Positions 1 to 10,200 of a DNA stretch of 64,000 nucleotides are shown here, in pieces (position 1 is the stretch's first letter; the number at the start of each line of letters is the position of its first letter). Location of the stretch: NCBI GenBank assembly GCA_025266875.1, contig JALLLT010000029.1, forward strand, positions 488,722 to 552,721. The letters are read 5' to 3'. A program made the translations under genes and the position numbers. The DNA is from Fennellomyces sp. T-0311. Its lineage: Eukaryota > Mucoromycota > Mucoromycetes > Mucorales > Lichtheimiaceae. The notes below the pieces were generated by a model, which made no database searches, was not told the DNA's origin, and saw nothing but the letters and a program-made list of their open reading frames with translations.

Positions 1-427
1 CATTCACTAGTCGTTCAAACGCTGCAAGGGTAATACGATAGTGGGTCTTGAACCTATCGTTTTCTGGAGTATTGATGTTGTCATTTAAGCTTGGATGGCG
101 AACAGTCCACCAAGTATATGTCTGATAAGTTCGTTGACGTGGTCGACGAACTGAAACTGCTGTCATGAAAACGGGGGACGCGCGGAAAATCTCATAGAAA
201 ATATCTTGATAAACGATTCTCATCGCAAGAGATGACTGCATGGCAATGTTCACGATGCATTCGAACGAAATGCTTTCAAATTCGAGATATTGGTAAGCGA
301 GTGCCGTAAGAACTACATTGTCTTCTTCATCGATTTGCTCCAAGCAACTATTATTTCTCTCATCCTCGGCGATCAAGAGTTCAATCATTATGTTGTTCAC
401 TTGAATTTGAGTGGTGTAAAAGATCAT
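1..427 (-). CDS. PIF/Harbinger-like transposase, N-terminal part, runs off the left edge
   Basis: On the minus strand a continuous open frame starts at an ATG at 427-425 and leaves the window at position 1 without a stop (about 142 codons). The first half is acidic and hydrophobic with no motif I recognise. The second half has an aromatic block, RTYQTYTWWTVRHPSLN, followed by RFKTHYRITLAAFERLVN. This resembles the region upstream of the catalytic core in fungal Harbinger transposases, where a short 'R-F-R-x-x-F-R-M-S...F-x-x-L-V' helix precedes the DDE domain. The catalytic residues would lie outside the window, so family assignment is tentative. An upstream exon is possible. The large tnp2-like gene on the same strand ends at 823, about 400 bases upstream of this start. 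Confidence 0.45.
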   Translation of the reverse strand, partial: MIFYTTQIQVNNIMIELLIAEDERNNSCLEQIDEEDNVVLTALAYQYLEFESISFECIVNIAMQSSLAMRIVYQDIFYEIFRASPVFMTAVSVRRPRQRTYQTYTWWTVRHPSLNDNINTPENDRFKTHYRITLAAFERLVN

Positions 428-822
428 CGTGTCATCGAGGATTGTTATTGTAAAAGTGTCAGGATAAACTGTAGGCCGAGGCCTGTGGAGGGTACACACC
501 CGGAGGTGTGAGAATATAAAATAGGCAAGTCCATGTACCTCAGTAAAGTATGATTGGCTAACACCTGCAGATAGTTGGGAGAGCGTACTGGGAATCGTCC
601 GAATTTCAGAGGGAGAGACAGTTTTTTGGGAGAGACTGTTACAAACATTCTCTATTTGGAAAGAATGGTAGCACAGAGTTCGAGAGTTTTGCTAAGTCTA
701 TTATCACGAGCTTTAGGATCCATATGAGCGTTAGAAACATATTTTAATCAATATAAAATGAAATAATATGGGAGCATAAGTGATAAGAATATATATATGG
801 TGGACGTGAGAGCTCATGTATT
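428..822. other. Spacer with no recognisable gene
   Basis: About 395 bases lie between the left-edge Harbinger-like gene and the stop of the tnp2-like gene. The sequence is AT-rich towards 730-800 (a short TATATATA run near 789). I see no open frame with a recognisable motif and no clear terminal repeat. The left end of the old tnp2-like element may lie here but I could not locate it. Confidence 0.4.
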
Positions 823-967
823 CTATGCCACATCAGTCATATAAATGCTACATAAGCTGGTTTGGAGCAGATACCAGAGTGAGCCGAACTTGCTAATGTT
901 GACGACGTAATTCCCAATCATTGAGCAGCAAGGCTGTAGATCTACCACTTCGTCCAGATCCAAGCTA
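823..967 (-). pseudogene. C-terminal tail of the large tnp2-like gene, left of MULE1
   Basis: Read on the minus strand this stretch continues the frame of the large tnp2-like gene that begins at 21842. The fragment between the two MULEs (10200-10152) reads TPTNPAEVLYRLDSLEQ. Collapsing the 9-bp MULE1 duplication (959-967 and 10152-10160) lets that frame run on here as DSLDLDEVVDLQPC and end at a TAG at 825-823. The tail is therefore separated from its gene body by about 9.2 kb of MULE1 plus 3.5 kb of MULE2. The C-terminus has no known motif; its assignment rests on frame continuity across both insertions. Confidence 0.6.
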
Positions 968-1087
968 CACTTGTCAACGGGTTTCTATAATTTCACAGAT
1001 GAGCCACCCTCTGATTTTGATTTCCGACAGTATACAACTAAGATTTTTTTATGAAAGCAACAGATTGCTCACTCTTTACTCTTTACT

Positions 1088-4000
1088 ATGGAAACACCAG
1101 AACTACTCATGTGCTCAGGCTGCAGATGCTATCGTCCTGTCGAGCTTTTCAGGGGAAATTCTGAGAGCTACAGTACTTGTTCCGTTTGCCGTTGCAGACA
1201 AAGCCAGGTGGGGCGTGGTGCTTCTGATTTTGCGACAACATTAGATGAAGTGCTTGATTTCATTCCATCGCCCACAGAAGGTATGAAGAATTGTAACGAA
1301 AGAGACTTTACTGATATCCGAGCAAATGCTTTAGAAGGTGTATTTTATGTATATGACGGCGACGTATTGATTGAAGGAGCCATGGCAGAACTGGATGACG
1401 ATCGCGCTCTTATTCTGTATATCATCAGTCGAATCGAGGCATGCGATGGTTACAGGTACTACCTAAAGTACGTAACCAGCCCGAGGAAACGACGCACGAC
1501 CGCGTTTAAGTACGTCTGCTGCCAAGACACTGCTGTGCAGCGTCAAGTACCTGACGATCAGCGAAATCACCTGATTTACCAAATGGAAACTTATTCCTGT
1601 GGCGGTCAAATCTCGGGATACATCGACCGGGACAATGGGTACGTATATGTGTGTGGTAACGTGAACAAGAAAAGTAAGAGACTCAGTAAGGTACTGTGAG
1701 AATCTGATATATCTTTATTTTGGTAGGAAGTTCACGTCTATTTATACTTTTGACGAGACACTGGTAATTGTAAACCCGTGCTGCGCACTGATTGATGATT
1801 GATAAGCATTTTATCGATGGAGTATCGTCGTACAAGTTCGACTTGGATACCACATCACCCCCTTCCAGGCTCTTTGCCGGTTGATTTTAAGTGCCTTTTC
1901 GCTTTTTGCGACCTTTTGTGGTATCTTGGGAGTTATTTCGCTTATTTGTTTGCACTGGTGGTTGCGGCTTATTAGCCTTTGGTAGGGAGACGCCTTGTCT
2001 TTCCCAATACCTTGTTATAGTGCGAGGATCAGTGAATTGCTCATATGACTCCCAAGTGTCATCTTCGGGTTTGTAACCTTTCCAACGGACCTTATACTCG
2101 TATTGTCCATTTTTGTCAAGTCTGTGTGACACTATGTTTTCTACCTCATATATTTGGTCGGCAGGGATTATTTCATCTTGCGAGATAAGCTTTAGATGCG
2201 ATGGAGGTATATTGATGGGGAGTAATTCTCCTTGCTCATCTTTCAGTACATAAGAACCGCCTTTTGTTTTGTGAACAACGGTAAACGGCCCTTCATAATC
2301 TGGGAATAGTTTGCCTCGTTTGTCCCTTACTCGTTTCATGACGTGACTACCGATGGGGAAGTCAACAAGTTGATTCTTTTTGTCAAAAGTTCCTTTTTGC
2401 TTGTTTGTCAACGCTTCGACTCGTTCTGCGATCGCTGGATATACAACTTCTGACATGTGCTCGATTCTTTGCAAAAGGTCTTTTCTGCTCATTGGTGGCA
2501 GTACCTCAGCATTACGGTAGTCTTCGAAATTATTTATCTTTCGTGCGAACATCAACGAGAACGGTGGCGTGTCCGTGCGTTTCGACACTTTTGCATTGAT
2601 CGACAGCTGGACACTAGGCACGAATAAATCCCAATTCTTGTGTACTCCTTTTACACGCTTTTTGATGGCACGCATGGACGTTTGTACTGCCCTTTCGGCA
2701 ACTCCATTTGCTCTCGGGTGATACGGGCTTACCAAGCGATGTTCCATGTTGCTTGCTCTTGTGAATCTTTTCATGAGGTCGTTTACGAATTCAGTACCAT
2801 TATCCGATTGCAATACGGTTGGTAGGCCGAAGGTCATGAAGATCTGAACAAGTTCTTTCACAATCGTGTGCGACTGTTTGTCAGGTATTGGTTTTAGGAT
2901 TACAAATCGAGTGCATACGTCAATCATGACTAGCAGGTAATTGTTTCCATTTTGCGACGTCGTTAAGGGTCCAGCAAGGTCTATTGCCCAATGATCTCCT
3001 GGTAAGTATGCACGAATGAGCTTAAGTGGGTGGTACCCTTTCTTAGCGATATTGAATTTCTGACACTCCTTGCATGCTTTTACGATTTCGACAGCTTCTT
3101 CTTTTAAGGATGGCCAGTGTAAACCATTGTTGTGGATTGCCTTTACCATGGCTTCAGCACCAAAGTGGCCAAACAGATGGGCTTTGTCAAGGATATCTTT
3201 ACGTTCGTTTTCTGGAGGCTGGAACGTTTCGTCTTCTATTTTGGCAGCACGACTTATCAGTTCCTTTTTCGGTACTTTACGTTTGTTACGCAGTACGTAT
3301 GGACGATCTTCACCCCCTTCCAGCGTTTGTTCCTCATTGAACAGGCGCGAAAGATTATCGGCCAAAACATTCTGGATTCCAGGAAGGTAAATGACTTCGA
3401 AATTGTATCCCCACAATGTGTCAAGATAATTTTGAAGGAGAGCGTTCAACTCTTTCTGAGTGTGAAGGTAAGACAGAGCCTTATGATCACACAACACTTT
3501 AAGAGTAGTGCAGCCCCAAATAAACTTGTGGAACTTCTTTAAGCCAAAAACAAGTGATAATAGTTCTCTACGGGTGACAGAGTACTGTTTTTCACTTTTT
3601 GAAAGGGATCGTTCCATGAAACCAATGATCATGATTTTGCCGTCTTTGTCTTTTTAGTATAATGCCGAGCCGATACCATCACGAGAGGCGTCGACGGCGA
3701 GGTATACATCCTTTGAATAATCGATTGGATGAAGAGCTGGTGCATGTGCGATTGCATACTTGACCTTTTCAAATGCTTTCGTGTGTCTGTCCGTCCATAT
3801 TTTTTCCAAGGATCCAGCACTACGTAGCTCATCAAGAGGTGCAGTGAGTCTACTCATTCCCGGCACACTATCTCGCATATAATTGCAAATGCCAAGAAAA
3901 CGCATCATGCCTTTCCAGTCTTTGGAGGCTCCATTTCCAATAAGTTGGTAACCTTTCGTGGATCTAAGGTAATAGTTGATCCTGTACAGCAAAAGCCTAA

Positions 4001-7000
4001 AAGATAAACACGATTTTGTGCCTGTCGTATCCTACACCTTCCCACAGAGAATGCCTTCTTGTTTCAGTCTCAGACACATCCATTCTATTCGTTCTTTCGA
4101 CGGCACCAACCGTACGTCATCCATTGGTCCATTTTTCTGCCAACATCTGTCGGAAACCACTTTGATCTAGATTAGGACATCAAAGGACTCATCGAGTTTA
4201 CCCGAAACATGGATAAGTTACTTAACAGGACGCTCGTCCTATATCGCCGCCTAAACATGGATTCGGAACATCACCAAGAAGCGTTCATCCCGACCGCTTC
4301 AACAATATAAATATCTGAGTAGTTTGTCATCAATAAAAACATCTTTAATTCAGTCTCGCACTTTCACGTCTGATCTTATTTGAGAATATCACAGTGCCCA
4401 GTGCGATTTCTCCAAGCTTAGGATTAAACGACTTTCTGTTAATTTTTTGATAACTTGCATATAATGTTGTTCGTGCTCCTGCATATTCTTAGACCACACT
4501 ACAATGTCATCCACGAAGTGACATGCAAAGCTTTCAGTGCCTCGTAAGGCAATTGCTAAAGTTTTCTGAAAGTGCGATACTAATTTTGAGACTCCAAAGC
4601 ATGATTGCACAAATTGCCAACGCTCGTTTGTTAACGGCGAAGAAAAACTGAGCTTATGCCTGTCTTCTGGAGCGACTTGAAGCCTCTGATAAGCGTTTTT
4701 CAAGTCTATACAAGAGATCACTTGACTACCAGCCAATTTATCGTATATGGTGCGTACCAACGGTAATTGATACCGGTCCATTGGAAGATGGGCATTTAGT
4801 TGCCGTACGTCCATGACCCATCTTAACCCTGACAGATTGCCCAAAGAATCACGCTTGGGGATACTAAATATAGGTGAATTCCAGCGCTGATCACTTTTTG
4901 CAGGCAAGGGCTCGATGACACTGTCTTTATACCATTTTTGAATTTGTTCTTCTGCTAATGGGCGCATTTTGATCGGAAGATCATATTGCTTTTTGTAACA
5001 GACAAAATCTGGTGGTGTTGGTAAATATACTACTGATTCCGGAATAGTACAGAATGACTGAGGTGGTATAGAAGCATTTTCATCCAAAAGTGGTTGTATC
5101 TTTTTCATGAAGGTTTCCATTTCTTTTGGACCTGCAGCGGGTGAATTATTTGCCCGAAATGCTTCGTCATTTACTACTTCAGATTGCGGGGGCAAAAGTG
5201 GAAGCCATGATGTTGCTAATCCAGTTAAGCCAATTCCCAGTTTGAACAAAAGATCAGTACCAATGCTTGCAGTATATCGCTTAGGTAACTTCATTACTTC
5301 AAAGCGATGGCGATATGGTTTGCCATTATACAATAAGTTAAGCTTATCTTTGGTGATACCAATTCTTTCAGCAAAAATGCCTTGTGATGCAAGATGTATT
5401 GTGCCCTCCATAATTTGCATGTTTATTTTATGTTTTTTCACAAAAGAAATACTAATAGCAGATATGTTTGCTCCTGTATCCACGAGCGCACGTCTCTCTT
5501 TTGTTTCTATTGTGACGGGAGTCAATATTTCATCGATTTCATCATTGTTCAATTCTTTCAACTTACAAGGCAACGCATCCATGACAACATCGTCATCGGA
5601 ATCTGAATCGTCATCCTTTGTGTTGGGTGGTGGTGGTGCACGCGACGAAGATGCCGTGGCAGCACGCATGTTTAGAACTGGTCGAGGTGTTTTCTTGGAA
5701 ATTTCACCACGAGCCAACTTTTCCTTGTATTCGGTGCAGCTGTGACCATGCTTCCAGGGACGGCCACACCACCAACAATCCTTCTTTGCTTGCTTTGGGG
5801 GCCTGTTTTGGGCTGGACCTTCCTTGTGTGACCATTGCCGTTTTTGACCTCGATCCTCGTCTTGGTGTTGGTGCTTGGTGCCTTCAGCTAACTCCATAGC
5901 TGCGACCAAATCGCAAACCTCATCCAATTGGGTCAGCAAATTTCGCCCATACTGGTGGATCACATTGCGTAGTGCTTGTTTATGATAACGCTTATTAAGG
6001 GACGACAAAAAGGTGATCACTAGTACCAAGCCATCAGACATGCCTGCATGTATGCAGCGGTCCTGGAATTTGGTAATGTATGCGTCGATCGGCTCGTTTT
6101 CAGCTTGCTTCATACACACCACCTTGGTCATTTCCATATACACAACTAATTGCGTATCATATTTGGCCTTGATGAGTTTGGAGACCACATCGAAATTAAC
6201 CTCAGCTCCTGGATGCTTTAGCTGATACTCAGCGATCTGCTTTTCCAGTTTTAGGTTTTGGGAATCACTAAGACACATAGGGAGGAGTCTTTCCCAGTGT
6301 TCAGCAGGTTTCAAACTGTAGGCTCCGAGTTCATTTTCAAAGGCGCGGAGAAAAGCGGCAGCAGAATCATGTACGACCTTACGCGGATGCCATTTGGCCA
6401 TACCGGTGATCTGAAGTGCAGGCAGATCCTTAGGCACAATGGTTGGCAAACGAAGCTTTTTCTCGATTTCTTCCTTTTCAACTTTGGCAAAATCCTCGGC
6501 AGAAAAGAACTCAAGACGCAACGGGTAAGCCTTATGCCAGGCAGCTTTAGCTTCATCATAACCACACTGAGCTTCTCTCAATTCCTTCAGTAATGCTTTG
6601 CTTTGCGAAGACAATGGGGACTGAATAGCGGCTCGTGAGTAAGCCTTTTCTAATTCATTAAGATGATCCTCATGTGCTTTGCATGCAGCAAGGGCCACCC
6701 TCACTGGTTCAGCATGCATTGAATGAACAGAACCCTGGACACTAGTAGAGGTTCCTGGCGACGTGCAATCATTGTCTTTTCCAGTACTATCCACTTCCAT
6801 GGCTTGCTCAATTGAGGTACTGCTATTGGCACTTCCCAATGAAAGCTCCTTTAGGCTCTGGGTCGGGACTGGGGACTGACCAGGTTGGCTTTCGTTATCG
6901 GTCTGGATAGGTTGCTTGGGGTTTGTTGGGGTAGACATAATAGATAATTCACAGTAAAAAAATGTGGTAACGTGAACAAGAAAAGTAAGAGACTCAGTAA

Positions 7001-9650
7001 GGTACTGTGAGAATCTGATATATCTTTATTTTGGTAGGAAGTTCACGTCTATTTATACTTTTGACGAGACACTGGTAATTGTAAACCCGTGCTGCGCACT
7101 GATTGATGATTGATAAGCATTTTATCGATGGAGTATCGTCGTACAAGTTCGACTTGGATACCACAATGTGAAGCTTCAGCATCCTACTGCCCACCCTCCT
7201 CCAGAACAACCGGAGTTTATTGGGACTGAGATGCCACAGGAGGTTCGCCAGTACATAGTGGATAATGCAGATGAGTTTAATGCTCAATCGCTGTACCGCC
7301 GTATTGTTACTCGTTTTCCTACTGCTGCCAGTATTGTTACGCAGCCACAGGTAAGTTAAAACTGCTGATATGATGCCGATACGATGATGGAGCGGTAGGT
7401 ATATGCGACATGGTCTCGGCAAGTCGAAGGGCGATATAAGCTGCACGAAAACCAGCTTATCTCAGCTATCATGCACATTGATAGAGGTACCAATGGGATC
7501 CGTAAGGTATGTGTAAGATAGCCATATGTGCATGACCATAGCTTTCTTTGCGATGATTACTATGCAACAAAAATGGTAGACAACGATAAAGAGTTCATAC
7601 ATATTTATGATGAATAAAATACAGATTTTTTATCGAAATTATGGTGGTGTTGTTGGTTTCGGTTTTGTTACCGAGTTTTTTGTTTCGGCGTGTTCTTCCC
7701 CTCTGGTACGAGAATTCCATGTCGATTCTACGTATAAGACGAATAGAATGGGATACGAGCTCTTTGGTGTCGTGGCGAATTTTAATGGATGCGGTTTCCC
7801 CATTGCATACATGTTCTTAGGCGATAGCCAGGGGCATGCTTCAGGAAACGAGAGAGCACCAACGCGCCAGGAAATGATACGTCGTTTTTTCCGTACCCTT
7901 CATACCCACGGGCTTAGGCCAACTTTCCTGTTTTCAGACAAGGATATGGGCCAGATTAACGCTATCGAGTCAGTTTTCGGCTGGGATACAATTCGCCTGT
8001 GCTTATGGCACTTGCAGCGAGCTGTGAAGCTACGGCTCGCAGAAGATAAAGTGGAAGACCCGCGTTACGATGCACAAGATGCTCGCACGCAATTTTCTTT
8101 TGTTTCGCTGCGCTTTGTCCCACTGGAAGACCGTAGTGGAAAACTTTGCCCCGATGTGGAGTGCCGCGATGAAATTGTGGCCATGATGCGTAGGCACTAT
8201 GATATGCATCCGCACATTCCATTCCCAAATAGTACGTTATGAAGATCAACCTGTGTAAAACATAGGGTATATTGTTAATATGGATTTAGTTGGCCGTAAA
8301 GACGAACGTCAGCTGCGTCAGGATGCTGGTCAGGAAATGTACGAGTATTGTGTTCGCCATGAACTTCCGGACGTGTGGGCATACATGTACAACCGCTGGT
8401 ATGAACGGGTATGGTGGCACCAATGGTCCCGCAGCAGCCGTCCCGACAACATCCCCATGGCAAAGACGACAATGATGATCGAGGCGCAGTGGAGAGTCTT
8501 AAAGAGGGATTTTCTTTTGAATTGTCCTCGCCCTAGACTCGACATGTTGATCTGGATCATCATGAATCAACAGCTCCCGCTTATCCGAGCAAAGTTTGAG
8601 CTTAAGTTTAGAAATCGACGCCAGCCATTAGACTGGGAGATGGAGTTTGCGAGGACATGGCGGGCCATAACCAAGGGGTATATGCGACGGAATCATCGAG
8701 AACGTGCAGATGCAGACCAGGTGTATATGCCGTCGTTGGAAGACTGGACGTGCGGCTGCCCTTCTTTTGCCAACAACAGGTTTATGCTTTGTAAGCATCT
8801 GATCAAACGTTTCAACGATAACGTTAGACGAACGACAAATGCTTTTGCTGCACTTGAAGTGTATATTGAACGCAAAGATACTGTACCATATGTGCATGTT
8901 CATCGAAATGTATGCTTACCTATAGGAAGTCGGCATATCAGTTTCTAATGTGATTCAATGCACACGTAGCGTGGATTATATCCCTACCGCCTTATACAGC
9001 TTACCCCGCTTCCTCCCTTGCTCGACGAAGAATCTGATCTACCATCAGTAGATACTGTCGATACAGACCTTGTTCACCCTACCTGGGAAGGTGTGTTAAT
9101 TATTGTACAATACACTAAGATCGGTGAGGTTTGCAATGCTAAATGTTTTATTATAATCAATTTTATAGACGTGCCAGCCGATTTCACTGCTTCAGACCAA
9201 GAGAACGAAGCCATCGTAGCTGGTAATGAAGAACAGTTGGAGATTGACGGTGTATCAGTCGAGGAGGATGTCATAGTAATCAGTGATGACGACGACGATG
9301 GCGTGGTTGCTATGGCTCCGCCTGCGACTGAAAACGGTGTAGATGCGAACAGTGGCGATGCTGAAGTTGACTTGTGGACGCGCTTGGGTAGATCTGAAGA
9401 TCAGTTTGATCTTATATACCAGCGACACCAGCAAATACGTCTGCAATACCAAGAATTGCAACGTCAGATGCTGGAAGCTCTCAGCCATTACCGAATGATG
9501 CTACCAGCAAATCAACGACGTCGATTCGATGAAGCATTTGAAAACGACGACACAGAGGAGTACCTCAGAGTTGTTCGCCAGCATCGAAACCAACAAATAC
9601 GCTCAGCAAACTCACGCAATGTCCATAGATACGTCCAATACTACCCTTAA
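1088..9650 (+). CDS. MULE transposase (multi-exon, split by a Ty3 insertion)
   Basis: Starts at the ATG at 1088. N-terminal segment: a Cys-rich knuckle (CSGCRCYRPVELF, then CSVCRCR), shared with MULE2, followed by a domain ending NGYVYV where the Ty3 element is inserted. Removing the insert and one ATGTG copy restores the frame into 7171. Further exons end near 7351 (GTAAGT), run 7387-7507, 7609-8231 and 8281-8920, and finish in C-terminal exons from about 9002 to the TAA at 9650. The core has HVDSTYKTN and LFSDKDMGQINAI, both acidic positions of the MULE RNase H-like fold, and RLCLWHL. It ends with a SWIM zinc finger, CGCPSFANNRFMLCKH, and a Gln-rich helical tail ending VQYYP. No lesion was found apart from the insertion. 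Confidence 0.82.
1652..1854 (-). repeat. 3' LTR of the nested Ty3 element
   Basis: 203 bp, TGTGG...CCACA, identical by eye to 6963-7165. In element orientation it lies downstream of the chromodomain stop and just after the polypurine tract at 1855-1866. Confidence 0.95.
1855..1866 (-). promoter_or_regulatory. Polypurine tract of the nested Ty3 element
   Basis: On the coding (minus) strand the bases directly upstream of the 3' LTR read GGAAGGGGGTGA and abut its TGTGG. This is the position and composition expected for the plus-strand primer of reverse transcription. Confidence 0.75.
1887..4022 (-). pseudogene. Ty3 pol, second half: end of RT, RNase H, integrase, chromodomain
   Basis: Continues the reverse transcriptase after the solo LTR. 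Reading from 4022, the frame gives VYLLGFCC, then after a one-base shift near 3909 MMRFLGICNYMRD (end of RT) and AVDASRDGIGSALY (RNase H start). An in-frame TAA at 3656-3654 follows, then 581 further codons to the stop at 1887. Integrase features: an HHCC zinc-binding segment (HLFGHFG ... CKECQ), the catalytic triad in AIDLAG, LQSDNGTEFVN and PRANGVAERAVQ, and a C-terminal GPF/Y-like strand (YEGPFTVV). It ends with a chromodomain, YEYKVRWKGYKPEDDTWES, which in this clade is thought to guide integration to modified chromatin. The integrase itself looks undamaged. Confidence 0.92.
4023..4393 (+). mobile_element. Solo LTR inside the Ty3 reverse transcriptase
   Basis: A 371-bp sequence starting TGTCGTATCC and ending TATCACA, flanked by the duplication GTGCC at 4018-4022 and 4394-4398. 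Deleting it with one duplication copy rejoins the RT frame (HWAL side to the VYLLGF side). It contains a TATA-like AATATAAATA near 4305 and an AATAAA near 4331. It is closely similar along its length to the split 5' LTR at 37939-38303, so both belong to one family. The internal region has been lost, as expected after LTR-LTR recombination. Confidence 0.9.
4394..6938 (-). pseudogene. Ty3 gag, protease and first part of reverse transcriptase
   Basis: A single 849-codon frame from the ATG at 6938. About residues 1-150 are Ser/Thr/Gln-rich and then helical. Residues about 170-350 form the gag capsid-like domain (AAFLRAFENELGAYSL ... MKQAENEPIDAYITKFQDRC). A zinc knuckle CWWCGRPWKHGHSC follows. 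The aspartic protease active site is ALVDTGANISAIS. The reverse transcriptase has WVMDVRQLNAHLP, ISCIDLKNAYQRLQV and the YxDD-type motif HFVDDIVVWS. The frame ends where the solo LTR interrupts it after EKSHWA. Gag and pol share one frame, so no programmed frameshift is needed. It starts about 25 bases inside the 5' LTR. Confidence 0.93.
6963..7165 (-). repeat. 5' LTR of the nested Ty3 element
   Basis: 203 bp, identical by eye to 1652-1854. In element orientation it precedes the gag start. Its outer edge is followed by the second copy of the ATGTG target duplication (7166-7170). Confidence 0.95.
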
Positions 9651-10200
9651 ACTTTCATTGCTGCTTTTTATCTTTATTATTATTTTTTTTATCATCTCTG
9701 TGCTTTTTTCCTTTCTATTTTTCTCTCTTTTTTTCATTTCTTTTCTTCATACTTTTCCTTTTAACATAGACTCTACTAAACCTTTTTCATTTTATATCAT
9801 ACTTTTATATACTTTTAAATAATCGCACTGCGGCAGATAACTCGAATATTGCATGATCATGCATCTTATTAAAATGGGTAAGGCAAGTTATTATCAGGGT
9901 TACCATCAATTAGCTATAAGATAGGTTACACAGATTTGTAAGATAAATAAATAAACAGTTTTTCCTGCACGGGCGTGTGTTTTTTTCACAACTTTTATCT
10001 TCATCTAAGTCCATAATGACCGGAGCGTCAATCTGTTATGCCCCTTGGCTGATAAGCCACCGTCAAAAATTCACAACCTCACTTTTCACCCTGTCGGAGT
10101 ATGTAATTTGCTATACTCATCCGTGAAATTTTAGAAACGCGTTCTCTTTGTTCCAAGCTATCAAGACGATATAAAACCTCGGCAGGGTTGGTAGGGGTTA

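Larger units (their letters stand above)
1652..7165 (-). mobile_element. Ty3/Gypsy chromovirus-type LTR retrotransposon nested in MULE1
   Basis: Two 203-bp direct repeats (1652-1854 and 6963-7165), identical by eye over their full length, begin TGTGG and end CCACA. They are flanked by the 5-bp duplication ATGTG (1647-1651 and 7166-7170), the usual Ty3 length. The coding strand is minus, so the 5' LTR is the right-hand copy. Domain order gag, protease, reverse transcriptase, RNase H, integrase, chromodomain identifies the Ty3/Gypsy (Metaviridae-type) superfamily and the chromovirus branch. The pol frame is broken by a solo LTR (4023-4393), a frameshift near 3909 and an in-frame TAA at 3656-3654. 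The element is therefore defective despite identical LTRs. Confidence 0.95.
968..10151 (+). mobile_element. MULE1: Mutator-like DNA transposon with nested Ty3 element
   Basis: The element is bounded by a perfect 9-bp target duplication TCCAAGCTA at 959-967 and 10152-10160, the length expected for Mutator-like elements. Its ends are imperfect inverted repeats: the left reads CGGGTTTCTATAATTTCACA near 978, and the reverse complement of the right end reads CGCGTTTCTAAAATTTCACG near 10141. The same core with about two thirds identity is present in MULE2, so the two are related families. It carries one multi-exon transposase gene on the plus strand, interrupted by a Ty3 retrotransposon (1652-7165). 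It sits inside the C-terminal coding part of the large minus-strand tnp2-like gene. The stretch 9651-10110 after the gene is T-rich and AT-rich with no coding signal. Confidence 0.88.

Noticed and set aside
5107..6593. Plus-strand open frames of up to 212 codons
   Set aside because: They are antisense to the Ty3 gag and protease frame, carry no recognisable domain, and vanish where the pol frame is clear.
9660..9830. Short plus-strand hydrophobic frame (poly-Phe/Ile) at 9529-9822
   Set aside because: It is a T-rich tail after the MULE1 stop, read out of frame; composition alone explains the hydrophobicity.
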